Source: Candidatus Methanoperedentaceae archaeon
Lineage (GTDB): Archaea; Halobacteriota; Methanosarcinia; Methanosarcinales; Methanoperedenaceae
NCBI GenBank assembly: GCA_003104905.1
Contig: PQAS01000028.1
Span: 1-64,000 of the forward strand
Direction: 5' to 3'
Length of the DNA: 64,000 bases
Shown here: piece by piece, positions 8,984-17,823 of the stretch
Numbering within the stretch: the stretch's first letter is position 1
How the letters are laid out: the number at the start of each line of letters is the position of its first letter
The notes under the pieces: model-generated
Told to the model about the DNA's origin: nothing
The model's input: the letters and a program-made list of their open reading frames with translations, nothing else
Database searches by the model: none
Program-made: the position numbers and the translations under genes

Positions 8984-10393
8984 CTATTTGGGTTTTGGAG
9001 GCCAATTTTTCTCCATCCAGCCCGGTATTCGTCCCGAATCGGGAGGGCCGATCATCACACGAAGTCCTGTCACATCCTCCACATCTCCCTGAAGCCTTGC
9101 GGCAAGACCGGGAAGGATCAGGGTACTATGAGATGTCTTGTCCTTAAATTCGAAATTGGCCTTCTGGAATGTATCTTTTATCTTGGCTGCAGTAAGCTGA
9201 CCTCCAGCGACAGCTGCTTCAACTCCTATACCGTCAGTATCAACCGCCGCGAGATAACAATTTATCTTATTGGAAGAAAGATCACTTTCCACAGTATAGT
9301 ATGTAAGAGCGAAATTCGTAGTAACAATCACAGGTGAATCCTTTGTTGGCGAACCAACCTCATTTACACCCGGAGCCACTTTCACTGGTGTTCGCGGGTC
9401 GGTATAGATAGTATCCCGTATGTGGACTTCAGGCAGCATGGCATACGGTTCAAGGCTGTGAAGTATCAATATGTCACCATACCTTACAGTAAACATCGAA
9501 GCAAGCACTGTTTCCCAGTATGAGGCGGCCACAGCATCCTTAAAAACAAGCCATGCATTAAGAGGAACAGCCATGATCGGATAGGCTATATCCTTCTGTC
9601 CTTCTTTAATCCCTGCTCTTCGAAGTTTTATGAACCTTTCAAAAGTGTCCTTCAATTGTTTACCCTGCGGATATGTGCCAGGGTCAAGAATAAGGTCCTT
9701 TATACCCATTTCCCTGAATGTAAGGGCCATGGATTTTAACTTATCAAGATCCGATGAGTATAATACAACAGGGACCTTGTAATTCAAAGCAAGTTCTGAA
9801 ACTTCAATCCAGTTCTTCTCTGTCGCTGCATAAATCAGAGGATTCTTATCCTTAACAACATCAAGCGCTGCTTTTATTGCTGCCGGATCAAATGAACACA
9901 GTACCAGAGGAAGTTTTGTTGTTTCGCTTACTTTTCTGACCGCAGCTGCAAATTTCAGAGCATCACCCGAAACGCATCTTACGGCTACCATGTCAACTTT
10001 CAGGAATTTGCCCACATAGAATTTTCGGAAATTCTGTATCTTGTTTACTCTTTCTACAAGGTCATTTTCGGGCATTGTGTCCCATACGTCATATGCCAGG
10101 GCGGTGGGATCAAAGAACGTCAGTTGATGACGATAGAGGATATCATCCCCCCCGATCCTTTTTGCATGTTCGCCTGTCCCTATTGTAATTTCATGTATCT
10201 CCGGAGCAAGCAGTGTCTGTAATTCCAGGTATTTTTTCTTGAAATTTTCCTTTAGTATGGGTGGGCAATCATCAATCTTCTTTGACCTGTCGATGAGATG
10301 TGACGCAAAAGCCATGCATGTTGCCTCACCGCATTCTGCGCAATTTGTCTGCGGCAGGTATTTATACACCTGGAGAGGGCTGTTCAGTTTCAT
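8984..10393 (-). CDS. cdhE: CODH/ACS corrinoid iron-sulfur protein, large (gamma) subunit
   Basis: Part of the corrinoid/iron-sulfur protein that passes the methyl group between tetrahydrosarcinapterin and the A-cluster in acetyl-CoA synthesis or cleavage. The N-terminal four-cysteine cluster motif is Cys18, Cys21, Cys26 and Cys43 (CAECGEATC then DDC), followed by a TIM-barrel and a C-terminal corrinoid-binding part. An earlier in-frame start exists at 10414, but the ATG at 10393 overlaps the cdhD stop by one base (TAATG) and gives the family length, 469. Translated together with cdhD. Confidence 0.95.
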   Translation of the reverse strand: MKLNSPLQVYKYLPQTNCAECGEATCMAFASHLIDRSKKIDDCPPILKENFKKKYLELQTLLAPEIHEITIGTGEHAKRIGGDDILYRHQLTFFDPTALAYDVWDTMPENDLVERVNKIQNFRKFYVGKFLKVDMVAVRCVSGDALKFAAAVRKVSETTKLPLVLCSFDPAAIKAALDVVKDKNPLIYAATEKNWIEVSELALNYKVPVVLYSSDLDKLKSMALTFREMGIKDLILDPGTYPQGKQLKDTFERFIKLRRAGIKEGQKDIAYPIMAVPLNAWLVFKDAVAASYWETVLASMFTVRYGDILILHSLEPYAMLPEVHIRDTIYTDPRTPVKVAPGVNEVGSPTKDSPVIVTTNFALTYYTVESDLSSNKINCYLAAVDTDGIGVEAAVAGGQLTAAKIKDTFQKANFEFKDKTSHSTLILPGLAARLQGDVEDVTGLRVMIGPPDSGRIPGWMEKNWPPKPK

Positions 10394-11676
10394 TATACCA
10401 CCGCCGCAATCCAATTATCAATATTCAAGGGCTCAGTTTCTTTCAAACCATACAATGTCTGGGTAATTTCCTTAAGGACCTGCACCGCCGTCGGGTGCAT
10501 CATCATGAAAAGGTCGTTCCCTGCAAGAGATAATGTCAATCCGGTGATAATTTCCCATATCGGTCCTCGATACTCACGAGGTCCCCAGTCAGAATCTTCC
10601 TTCAATGGTGATGCGGTCATCCATGCCTCACGGGCTCCCCATGCATTGGTGGTGCCGCTTGACATCGGGAAATTGAGTTCTGTATCCCCGGAGAGACCTG
10701 CAAGCCTTATCCGTTCCATATTCGTGTAAGCATAATCAAGGCCATATCCAAGAGCAGCGGTGGTCGGGTCCATCAATATATTTTCACGCGCCACACCGCA
10801 TTGTTTCATGAGTTTGCGATTCAATTCTTTTTGCGCATTTATCTCAAGTTGAGTCCATGAAAGTACTACATGGTTATATTTCTTGGCCGCCTCAGCGATC
10901 CTGGCATAATCAAGGTTCAAACTGGCTGATGCAAGAATACACCGTTCGCCTTCCGCAACTTCAGCCGCTTTCTCAAGAACAGCCGGATCTTTCTCAGGAT
11001 TCCCGGAACCTCCGATCACGATTGGAACATCCACAGCCTGTAGAACCTCTTCCACGGTTTTTGCCGCCTGAGCTGGTGATGTGTCCTTGATATTAGGATC
11101 CGTGCTGATAAGATGTATTGTGACCATATCCGCCCCGAAATCCCGGACAACTTTTTTTGCCCATTCTGCAGGAGAATTGATAACATCTTCATAATTGGAT
11201 TTTACTGCTTTTGCCATGTTGATAGGCATATCAAAAACATCCATAGTAATATGATTGCGATGCGGCATCGGGCTGTCAAAATAATAAGGAAGGGCATTTT
11301 CTCCGCCAAGCGTTATTGTACTCTTTCTGCTTCCTCCGTCCGATGAAGTTGCCCCGAGTACCACTTCCTGTATGGGAGTTTTCCATTCCTCTATTTTTCC
11401 CACACTGAATCTCGACTCAATTAATTTATTTAACCTCTTTGGAGCTGCAGGCCCTCCTATCATTTGGTCAACGGGATAACCCAATATTCTTGATATATTC
11501 ATCAGGTGCACGGCCATCTGAGCAGTCTCATGACCTAACGCATAGGCCATCTGGGGATTCATACCTGCCTGTTCGAGGTCTATCTCAACATCACCTTCAA
11601 TTTTTACTCCTTCAAGGGCTTCAATATCGCCGCCAATCAGGCTTCCAAGTTCAGAGAGTTTGATCTTTTTTGTCAT
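10393..11676 (-). CDS. cdhD: CODH/ACS corrinoid protein, small (delta) subunit
   Basis: TIM-barrel subunit (427 residues) that pairs with CdhE to form the methyl carrier. Seen: [20 protein letters not shown] near 60, [20 protein letters not shown], and [14 protein letters not shown], all typical of the delta subunit. It is the first gene of a two-gene operon. No cdhA, B or C lies nearby, unlike the usual five-gene operon of Methanosarcina. The ribosome site gggatg lies before the ATG. Confidence 0.95.
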   Translation of the reverse strand: MTKKIKLSELGSLIGGDIEALEGVKIEGDVEIDLEQAGMNPQMAYALGHETAQMAVHLMNISRILGYPVDQMIGGPAAPKRLNKLIESRFSVGKIEEWKTPIQEVVLGATSSDGGSRKSTITLGGENALPYYFDSPMPHRNHITMDVFDMPINMAKAVKSNYEDVINSPAEWAKKVVRDFGADMVTIHLISTDPNIKDTSPAQAAKTVEEVLQAVDVPIVIGGSGNPEKDPAVLEKAAEVAEGERCILASASLNLDYARIAEAAKKYNHVVLSWTQLEINAQKELNRKLMKQCGVARENILMDPTTAALGYGLDYAYTNMERIRLAGLSGDTELNFPMSSGTTNAWGAREAWMTASPLKEDSDWGPREYRGPIWEIITGLTLSLAGNDLFMMMHPTAVQVLKEITQTLYGLKETEPLNIDNWIAAVV

Positions 11677-11723
11677 TCTTACATCCCATTTCGCACTATT
11701 AATCGTCTAAATTAGGACTGGTT

Positions 11724-11746
11724 GCATATATATTTTTATATTTCGG
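11724..11746 (-). promoter_or_regulatory. Candidate TATA box for cdhD-cdhE
   Basis: Long A/T run (atataaaaatatatatg on the minus strand) 50-70 bases before cdhD. A plus-strand box (aatttaaatatt, about 11785-11797) serves the divergent Cys-rich gene. The two promoters share the 11677-11850 spacer. Confidence 0.5.
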
Positions 11747-11850
11747 AATGCACAATTTATAAAAAAAATTTACATGCTCATCAAATTTAAATATTAAAAC
11801 ATCGTTTGCAAGGCAAAGAAAAATGGTGGAAAAATATCGGAGAAAAACAG

Positions 11851-12081
11851 ATGGAACTCACAATTGGAAAATGCGGCATTGCCTGTGGATTATGCAAAAA
11901 CTTCAATAACGGATGCCATGGCTGTGAAACCGAGAACTTCTCCAAACCTACCTGCATCATTTTCAAATGTGCCGAACAAAAAAATGTCCGATATTGCCAA
12001 AAGTGTGTGGAGTATCCGTGCAGTCTGATGAGAGGTCTTTCCAAATCATATTGTCCCGTATTCACTTTAATAAAAATATAG
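11851..12081 (+). CDS. Cysteine-rich DUF3795-like protein
   Basis: A 76-residue protein with ten cysteines in pairs: CGIACGLC, GCHGCE, CIIFKC and CQKCVEYPC. The order matches DUF3795, small cytosolic metal-binding proteins common in methanogens whose function is unknown. The frame is open from 11806, but the ATG at 11851 begins the family motif (ELTIGKCGIACGLC) and has ggag about ten bases before it. The C-terminus is a little short compared with typical members. Confidence 0.7.
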   Translation: MELTIGKCGIACGLCKNFNNGCHGCETENFSKPTCIIFKCAEQKNVRYCQKCVEYPCSLMRGLSKSYCPVFTLIKI

Positions 12082-12097
12082 TCGGCACAACCACATG

Positions 12098-12886
12098 TTA
12101 ATATCCAATATTCTTCACATACTCAACCGCATTTCGAAAGATCGCTATTCCTGCACCCTCTTCCGGTAATTCTTCGCGTGTCCATCTGGGATGGTTCGTC
12201 CTGTGCTGGAATGCTTCTGGATGTGGCATCATTCCGAAAACGCGGCCTGTCTTATCGCATATTGCCGCGATATTATTCACCGAGCCATTGGGATTATAGG
12301 GATATCCGGCAGATTTTCCTTCCATATCCACATATTGAAAAACAATATGATTTCCTTTTTTTAACTTTTCAATAACCTGTGGGTTCTTTGTCACGAACTT
12401 ACCCTCTCCGTGGCGCACCGGAAGGTAGATATTTTCAATCCCTTTTGTAAAAACACATTTTGATATTTTATTTAGCTTGAGGTGTACCCATCTGTCCTCG
12501 AATCTTCCCGAATCATTATAGGTAAGTGTTACTTCCTGGGTGGCATAATCTTCATTAAATCCCGGCAGTAAACCCATTTTCACCATAGCCTGGAAACCAT
12601 TACATATACCAAGGATCAATTTTCCCGAATCAATGAACTCCTGTATTTGCTCTCCAATATTATATTTGACCATATTTGCAAGTACTTTGCCGGATGCGAT
12701 ATCATCACCAAATGAAAAGCCGCCGGGAAATGATAGTATATTATAATCGGAAAGTCTTTCTTTTCCATTGATCAGGTCATTGATATGCACACGTTCGGCC
12801 CTGGCTCCGGCGAGTTTGAATGCATGCTTGGTTTCGATATCGCAGTTGATGCCGTAGCCTGTGAGGACAAGAGCTTTTGGGATCAT
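12098..12886 (-). CDS. purQ: FGAM synthetase, glutaminase subunit PurQ
   Basis: Class I glutamine amidotransferase that supplies ammonia to PurL in purine synthesis. Seen: LSFPGGFSFGDD (51-62), the nucleophile Cys95 in GICNGFQAM, and the His-Glu pair in MMPHPEAFQ followed by NHPRW. 262 residues; bacterial PurQ is around 230, and the extra length lies in the middle. It stands alone here; purS and purL are not in the window. Confidence 0.93.
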   Translation of the reverse strand: MIPKALVLTGYGINCDIETKHAFKLAGARAERVHINDLINGKERLSDYNILSFPGGFSFGDDIASGKVLANMVKYNIGEQIQEFIDSGKLILGICNGFQAMVKMGLLPGFNEDYATQEVTLTYNDSGRFEDRWVHLKLNKISKCVFTKGIENIYLPVRHGEGKFVTKNPQVIEKLKKGNHIVFQYVDMEGKSAGYPYNPNGSVNNIAAICDKTGRVFGMMPHPEAFQHRTNHPRWTREELPEEGAGIAIFRNAVEYVKNIGY

Positions 12887-12993
12887 TGATTTTCCAGATA
12901 TTTTTGGTTTTTCCTGTATATTGAATTAATCCATAATAAGGTCACCGGGGGAGCCTATCCGGAAAGTTCAGCTGCTGTAATCCAAATAAAAAA

Positions 12994-13428
12994 GTGAACT
13001 GCTACGGGCTAAACAGGCTGTCCGATATCACTTTTCAAATTATCTTCATTATTTTTCTTACAATTGCTAACGGTGTTTTTTCCATATCTGAGATTTCGGC
13101 ACGCAAGGCGCGTCTTCAAAAATGGGTCAATGAAGGAACTGCAATGGGCGGTTTCAACATATTCGGTTCACTGGGTTTTGCAATAGGCCCATTCATAGGT
13201 GGGCTGATCGCAGATATGTACGGTTTTCAGGTAAGCTTTGCTGTTGCTGGATCTGCTGTATTAGTGATAGCTATAATATTCCTGCCTTTCTTATTAAAAA
13301 TAAAAAAAAATGTGCTTGAAAGATTATTCACAAGAAAGGCTGATCTGAAGCCATTTTTTTTGCTTTTTTCTCAAGAATTGACCGTGAAGTTTAAATATTT
13401 TGTCATAATTAATAATATTAACCAATAG
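12994..13428 (+). pseudogene. Remnant of a major facilitator superfamily transporter
   Basis: The frame reads as the end of an MFS permease: a membrane segment (FQIIFIIFLTIANGVFSI), then RKARLQKWV, then GTAMGGFNIFGSLGFAIGP typical of TM11, and IGGLIADMYGFQ before a last membrane segment. Only about four of twelve segments remain, and no ribosome site precedes the first codon. The tail after KKNVLERL runs into the promoter-like repeat at 13388. I take it as a decayed fragment. Confidence 0.6.
13388..13427 (+). promoter_or_regulatory. Promoter-like segment, copy 1
   Basis: The segment agtttaaatattttgtcata... (TATA-like tttaaatatttt) lies 30-70 bases before the small acidic gene at 13458. It is about 85 percent identical by eye to copy 2 at 13744, which precedes the gamma carbonic anhydrase. 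Two genes with the same promoter suggests shared regulation or duplication. Confidence 0.5.
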
Positions 13429-13457
13429 ATTGAAAATTCAAATCAAAGGAGCAAAAT

Positions 13458-13655
13458 ATGGTTTTAGATATTTTAGAAGACCTTTTCGAAGGGGACGATG
13501 ACGAGAAAACAAAGAGAAGGGGAAACAGGGATAGGGATAAAGAAGATCATTTTGAAAATGACGACGATGAATATAATAGTGAGATAAGAGACAGGGATGA
13601 AGATCCCGGGAAGAAAAGAGGATTTTTCGACAGGATAACAGAGCTGTTCGAGTAA
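13458..13655 (+). CDS. Small highly charged protein with amphipathic ends
   Basis: A 65-residue protein with a very strong ribosome site (aaaggagcaaaat before ATG). The N-terminus (MVLDILEDLFEG) and the C-terminus (FFDRITELFE) can each form a short amphipathic helix of similar sequence; between them is a run of Asp, Glu, Arg and Lys. No family recognised. Twin amphipathic ends around a charged linker would suit membrane or partner tethering, but this is inference. It is not a membrane protein. Confidence 0.75.
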   Translation: MVLDILEDLFEGDDDEKTKRRGNRDRDKEDHFENDDDEYNSEIRDRDEDPGKKRGFFDRITELFE

Positions 13656-13743
13656 AATAAATCCAATCCATAACAGACTCTGTTGTTCAAGCATCATTTT
13701 TTCTCCATGTATAGTTTTTGTTTAGGTCCAGTTCAAACAGTAT

Positions 13744-13784
13744 AGTTTAAATATTTTATCATAATTACTAATATAAACTAATAA
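13744..13784 (+). promoter_or_regulatory. Promoter-like segment, copy 2
   Basis: Second copy of the segment at 13388, here agtttaaatattttatcata..., placed 35-75 bases before the carbonic anhydrase-like gene. The TATA-like core is unchanged while the downstream part has a few changes. Confidence 0.5.
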
Positions 13785-13818
13785 AAAGATATGGCAAATA
13801 TGCGGACGTGATAGTAGA

Positions 13819-14361
13819 ATGATATTAAAAAATCCGGCTGGAGAATTTCCAAGAATAAGCGAAAGTGCATACGTATGCGAATCTGCTGTGATAACAGGAA
13901 ATGTCATAATTGGAGAAAACGTATTCATAGCCCCTCATTCCAGCATTCGTGCTGATGAACCGGATTCCAAAGTTATTATAAAGAACAATTGCAATATTCA
14001 GGATAATGTAACCGTCCATTCTCTAGCAAATACAACAGCGATAATTGATGATTTTACTTCACTTGCTCATGGCTGTATTGTACATGGGCCGATCAAAATA
14101 GGGAAGAATTGTTTTATCGGATTCAATTCTGTAGTATATGCCTCTTCAATCGGCGACAGGTGCTTTATTTCACATAGGGCTCTGGTGAAAGATGTCAGGA
14201 TTCCTGACAATAGAGTTGTAGAAGATGGATGGATAATTAACAGACAGGATTATGTAAATAAACTTGAGAAAATTACGGATGAACTGATAGAATTCGCAAA
14301 TAATGTAGCGCACACAAATATAATGCTTACAAAATATTATTCCAAGATCAGGGATGTATAG
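13819..14361 (+). CDS. Gamma-class carbonic anhydrase-like hexapeptide protein
   Basis: Left-handed beta-helix protein (180 residues) with hexapeptide repeats such as VITGNVIIGENVFI. The three zinc ligands of the gamma class are present: His67 (TVHSL), His84 and His89 (AHGCIVHG, spacing of five). Arg44, Asp46 and Glu47 (SIRADE) match the Arg59/Asp61/Glu62 set of Cam, and Gln61-Asp62 follows. The acidic proton-shuttle loop of Cam between the first and second histidines is absent, as in CamH-type members. A role in bicarbonate/CO2 exchange is likely; activity is unproven. A helical tail (about 150-175) closes the trimer. Confidence 0.85.
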   Translation: MILKNPAGEFPRISESAYVCESAVITGNVIIGENVFIAPHSSIRADEPDSKVIIKNNCNIQDNVTVHSLANTTAIIDDFTSLAHGCIVHGPIKIGKNCFIGFNSVVYASSIGDRCFISHRALVKDVRIPDNRVVEDGWIINRQDYVNKLEKITDELIEFANNVAHTNIMLTKYYSKIRDV

Positions 14362-14425
14362 GATTTGTGCTTGAGATTTTCAAACGTATTACAAAGGATT
14401 ATTATTAAATACATATATTATTGTG

Positions 14426-14704
14426 ATGATGGAATTGGATGAACTTACTAAATGGGTATTGAGCGTGGACAGAAGAATACTTGTAATGAAGGAAATCCAT
14501 GAAAATGAACTGATAAAAACAGCAAAGATCGCTGAAAAAACGGGCAGATCGTTGCAGAACATCAGTCATGCCTTAAAGGAGCTGGAAGGACATGGGCTTA
14601 TAGAATGCCTAACTCCTGAAAAACATACCTGGAAGAGGTATATTCTAACTGAAAAGGGCATACAGATATTCGAAAAAATCAAGAAGAAGCATTTATTTAA
14701 TTAA
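14426..14704 (+). CDS. Small winged-helix transcriptional regulator
   Basis: About 92 residues: helix-turn-helix TAKIAEKTGRSLQNISHALKE, then a wing with ECLTPEKHTWKRYILTEKG. The layout matches archaeal MarR/ArsR-like one-domain regulators with a PhoU-like CLTP motif; a related protein is encoded at 22085. GTG at 14423, ATG at 14426 and ATG at 14429 are all possible starts. The A/T-rich box at 14402-14418 is close, so the transcript is probably leaderless. Confidence 0.75.
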   Translation: MMELDELTKWVLSVDRRILVMKEIHENELIKTAKIAEKTGRSLQNISHALKELEGHGLIECLTPEKHTWKRYILTEKGIQIFEKIKKKHLFN

Positions 14705-14770
14705 TGATATAAAATTTATGCTTTTAATATGAGGAGAATATTGCATTATGGATTTGTAGGAATTATTTAG

Positions 14771-14855
14771 CGCCGAGGGGGAGATTTGAACTCCCGCTGT
14801 GCGTAGCACAACCGGTTTTCAAGACCGGCGCCTTAGGCCGCTGGGCTACCTCGGC
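14771..14855 (-). tRNA. tRNA-Ser (anticodon UGA)
   Basis: Read on the minus strand: acceptor GCCGAGG pairs with CCTCGGC, D arm AGCCCAGCGGCCTAAGGC, anticodon stem CCGGT/ACCGG with loop CTTGAAA (anticodon TGA), a long variable arm (ttgtgctacgcaca) that marks a class II serine tRNA, and a T arm GGGAGTTCAAATCTCCC. Discriminator G; no CCA is encoded and no intron is seen. 85 bases. Confidence 0.97.
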
Positions 14856-14973
14856 ATATTTCCTGCGGAATGGTCGGCATGGTTTATTAATATTGCCTAT
14901 ATGGAAACATTTAAACTCATTCGATAATTATTGACCATACAATAGAATCCATAATTGAATTACAGAGGAAAAA

Positions 14974-15297
14974 ATGACAAATTTATTACTTGTCCTTTCA
15001 AAGGACCCGCACACTACAGAAACACCCGACCTCGTACTTGATATCGGGAGCAACGCAAAGGAAAAAGGAAACAATGTCTCATTTTATTTAATAGAAGACG
15101 GCATAACAGCTGCAAGAAAATCGGATTTCGGGAATAAACTGGCAGCGGCTCAAAAGAAAGGCATCAAGATATTTGCAGATGATAAATCGGTACTTTCAAG
15201 AGCGCTTACTGACAAATTAATTGACGGGGTTGAAATAAAAGAAATCGGAACACTTCTTGATTATATCATGGAATATGATAGAGTCGTGTGGTTTTAG
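14974..15297 (+). CDS. DsrE-family protein (DsrH/TusB-like)
   Basis: First gene of a four-gene operon. 107 residues, Rossmann-like, with LIEDGITAA near 42-50, GIKIFADDKSVLSR, and a C-terminal DRVVWF that resembles the end of DsrH/TusB. It has no cysteine, as expected for the non-catalytic subunit of a DsrEFH/TusBCD-type complex. A good ribosome site (agagga) precedes the ATG. The role in sulfur transfer is inferred from the family. Confidence 0.7.
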   Translation: MTNLLLVLSKDPHTTETPDLVLDIGSNAKEKGNNVSFYLIEDGITAARKSDFGNKLAAAQKKGIKIFADDKSVLSRALTDKLIDGVEIKEIGTLLDYIMEYDRVVWF

Positions 15298-15305
15298 GTG
15301 ATATT

Positions 15306-15674
15306 ATGACAGGAAAACAGCTTACCATAGTTTCAATAAACGGTCCCTACAGAGATGAAGGTGTATTTACAATGATCAGGCTTGCCCATGCGGCAAAACA
15401 AAAAGGAATAACGCTCAATTTCTTCAACTACCTGGATGCCACAGTGATTGCTCACAGGGACCAGGCGCCAAAAGAGTTTCCCCCCATAGAGACAATTTTT
15501 GGGACAATTGTCAAAAAAGGCATAAAGCAGCCTAAAGCTGACGCCATCGCATGCATAAAATGCACGGATGCAAGGGGTGTAACAAAGCAGCAGACTGAAG
15601 GCGTCATAATAGGCGGACTTTATGACCTTGGCGAATGGACCGGAGAATCGGATAAAACAATACTCATAGGGTGA
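15306..15674 (+). CDS. DsrE/TusD-like sulfur carrier
   Basis: 122 residues from the ATG at 15306, nine bases after the preceding stop, with ggtgat as ribosome site. The segment AIACIKCTDARGV contains Cys83 and Cys86; the first sits where the persulfide-carrying cysteine of DsrE/TusD lies (A-C-x-x-x-x-x-R-G-V). This is the likely catalytic subunit of the trio. It may carry sulfur for tRNA thiolation or for a dissimilatory or assimilatory route; the window does not decide. Confidence 0.75.
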   Translation: MTGKQLTIVSINGPYRDEGVFTMIRLAHAAKQKGITLNFFNYLDATVIAHRDQAPKEFPPIETIFGTIVKKGIKQPKADAIACIKCTDARGVTKQQTEGVIIGGLYDLGEWTGESDKTILIG

Positions 15675-15679
15675 TCAAA

Positions 15680-16054
15680 ATGAGCAAGAAAGTAAATGTT
15701 ATCGTAACACAGCCTCCTTATGGAAAAGAAGATGCATTTTCGGCAGTCCCGCTGGCTGCTTCGCAGGTTGCCGCAGGGAATGAAGCCTCATTGATCTTCG
15801 TAAGCGGGGGTGTCCATTCAATAGTGAAAGGACAAAAAACAGGATATGGTGACCTTGCAACGTGGTTTAAAGATGTCCCATCAGTGGAAGCTGAAATCAC
15901 CAAAAACATAGAACTTGTGAGTTTCTATGCACTTGACAGAGATATGACAAAACGCAACATAGCTGATTCCGAGATCATTTCAGGGATAAAAAAGATAACT
16001 CTTCCCGAATTGACGGATATGATACTTAAGGCGGATGTGAACCTGGTATTTTGA
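15680..16054 (+). CDS. DsrE-family protein (DsrF/TusC-like)
   Basis: Third member of the trio, 124 residues from the ATG at 15680. It begins VNVIVTQPPYGKEDAFSAVP, a DsrE-like first strand and loop, then LASQVAAGNEASLIFVSGGV, and ends in LTDMILKADVNLVF, resembling the DsrH-type tail. No cysteine is seen. The start lies five bases after the stop of the previous gene, so the three genes are co-translated. Confidence 0.7.
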   Translation: MSKKVNVIVTQPPYGKEDAFSAVPLAASQVAAGNEASLIFVSGGVHSIVKGQKTGYGDLATWFKDVPSVEAEITKNIELVSFYALDRDMTKRNIADSEIISGIKKITLPELTDMILKADVNLVF

Positions 16055-16064
16055 AGAAACAAAT

Positions 16065-16379
16065 ATGAGAACTCTCTCCGACCTGGATAAAAAGATTCTC
16101 GCAAAACTTGCGCCTGAACTTGAAGGCGCAACAGGTCCTGCACCGGGGCATGACTACAAGTTCATCCTGCTTCCGGTCTCACATAAATTATCAGAATCCT
16201 CGCAGGACTTTGCGAACAGGGCAAACAGGTTGACGGATGATGAGCTTGTTTACCTGGTCGATCTTATTTTGCAGGGTGAAGAGGATGTGCGCTCACTGGC
16301 AGAAGGGGATTATGATACGCTTATTGAGATGATAGAAAAAAGGCTGCCGGAAAAGGCCAAAGAACTAAAAGATCTATGA
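16065..16379 (+). CDS. Hypothetical protein in the DsrE-family operon
   Basis: 104 residues, ten bases after the third DsrE-family gene on the same strand. It is acidic and helical (TDDELVYLVDLILQGEEDVR) with no cysteine and no motif that I recognise. Its stop touches the stop of the convergent SAM synthetase gene with no gap. Position suggests a partner of the sulfur-relay set; no function is proposed. Confidence 0.7.
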   Translation: MRTLSDLDKKILAKLAPELEGATGPAPGHDYKFILLPVSHKLSESSQDFANRANRLTDDELVYLVDLILQGEEDVRSLAEGDYDTLIEMIEKRLPEKAKELKDL

Positions 16380-17579
16380 TCAGCATACAGGTATTTTCCC
16401 GTATGCCAGTTCCATGCAGAACTTTTGGATATTCGAAAGTTCCCTGTCTATGACCTCATTGATTTCTTTCTCCACGGTTTCAAGCGTTCCTCTCTCCATG
16501 ATGACCTGCGCCGCAGCTATCTTTGGCTTGTCGATGGGCTCCCCTATCTGGCTCAAAAGCCAGACATAGACTTCATTGATATCAGGGACATTGACATATA
16601 TTTCATTTGCTATCCTGTGGCTTAAGACGTTGTAGATCTTTCCCACATGACTCACAGGATTTTTTCCCGCAGCAGCTTCACTGCTCACTGGCCTGTTAAG
16701 CGGAATGATACCATTCACACGATTTCCGCGCCCCACCTGGCCCGAATCTGCGTCCTCCGCAGAAGTTCCTGTTACAGTAAGATAAATACCGCCCATGCCA
16801 CGTCCTTCCCTGTCAAGCGTGTTCAGGGAAACGGATGATTCTAATCCCGTTCTCCCGATGACATACATTTTTATTTCTTCAAGAAGTTCATCTTTTTTCC
16901 TGAAATACTCTGATTCGGATTCGATGAACATATCGATAAGGGGGTCTGCAATGGTCAGATTGAGTTTATTTTTTTCCCGCAAACCCATGACTTTGATGTC
17001 CTCGCCGGATTCGGGAAATCTTTTTTTGAAATCCGCTGAGTTCAAATATCGTTCTGTCTCAAGCACCAGGGTTTCCGTGGGCGACATGGGGGCATATCCA
17101 ACAGCTGCCGATGTATCATTCGCGCCGAGTATCGAATCTTTTCTCTTGAATATGTCAGTAAGTTCTGATGAACCCCTGGCAATCTCAACTTGATATTCAA
17201 TAGAATCAGCGTTTACAAACCGCAGGTTATTTTTTATCCATTTTTTTGCAGCATCTATCGCGATATTATTAACATCAATGACCTCATCCCCAACCTCAAA
17301 AGTAGCCCTGTCCCCAAAAATGATACGGATGGGTTTCAAGATCACACCACCCTGGAATTTTGTTTTCACTTCACCTGCAACAAGCATCCCCTTATCGATA
17401 TTATGGTGCATTACCGCGCCGAACCTGTCAATGTATTCCTTACATAGATCGACTGAAACCTGGTTCATTATGGAATCGCAAATATAATCAGGATGACCAA
17501 GTCCTTTTCGTTCGACGACTTCGACTTTGCGGCCTGTAACTGGTGTTGCGCCGAGTTCTTCGATTTCGATGTTTCGCAT
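16380..17579 (-). CDS. mat: Archaeal S-adenosylmethionine synthetase
   Basis: Makes SAM from ATP and methionine. 399 residues; the motifs [17 protein letters not shown] near 28, [14 protein letters not shown] and [15 protein letters not shown] belong to the archaeal class, which is unlike bacterial MetK in sequence. The frame opens with a TTG at 17594 but the ATG at 17579 is preceded by ggaggt, a strong ribosome site, and begins [10 protein letters not shown] as in relatives. Monocistronic, convergent with the DsrE-family operon. Confidence 0.95.
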   Translation of the reverse strand: MRNIEIEELGATPVTGRKVEVVERKGLGHPDYICDSIMNQVSVDLCKEYIDRFGAVMHHNIDKGMLVAGEVKTKFQGGVILKPIRIIFGDRATFEVGDEVIDVNNIAIDAAKKWIKNNLRFVNADSIEYQVEIARGSSELTDIFKRKDSILGANDTSAAVGYAPMSPTETLVLETERYLNSADFKKRFPESGEDIKVMGLREKNKLNLTIADPLIDMFIESESEYFRKKDELLEEIKMYVIGRTGLESSVSLNTLDREGRGMGGIYLTVTGTSAEDADSGQVGRGNRVNGIIPLNRPVSSEAAAGKNPVSHVGKIYNVLSHRIANEIYVNVPDINEVYVWLLSQIGEPIDKPKIAAAQVIMERGTLETVEKEINEVIDRELSNIQKFCMELAYGKIPVC

Positions 17580-17698
17580 CCTTCCAACCTCCAATCAATA
17601 AATGAAACTGCATGCATAAATAGGTGATTTATTTTGGGGATTTTCTAATAAATAACAAACACTTCTTTTCGAAGCTGTTTGATTAGCCCCAGGATTAC

Positions 17699-17815
17699 AT
17701 CCAGCAACATTATGAAGCACCGGGAATCAATGGATTTGAGGTGCGCCGATGTTTCAGTGAAATAAAGAGCTGATAGGGAGTGTAATCACATTCCGGCGCA
17801 AAATTATTGGAAAAA
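17699..17815 (+). repeat. Dispersed repeat, divergent copy A
   Basis: Non-coding stretch with gaagcaccgggaatcaatgg, gatgtttcagtgaaataaag and gtaatcacattccggcgcaa. Each piece recurs at 18447-18575 and, in part, at 18679, 19679 and 20030. It is the leftmost and most diverged member. Confidence 0.55.
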
Positions 17816-17823
17816 TATGGTAT

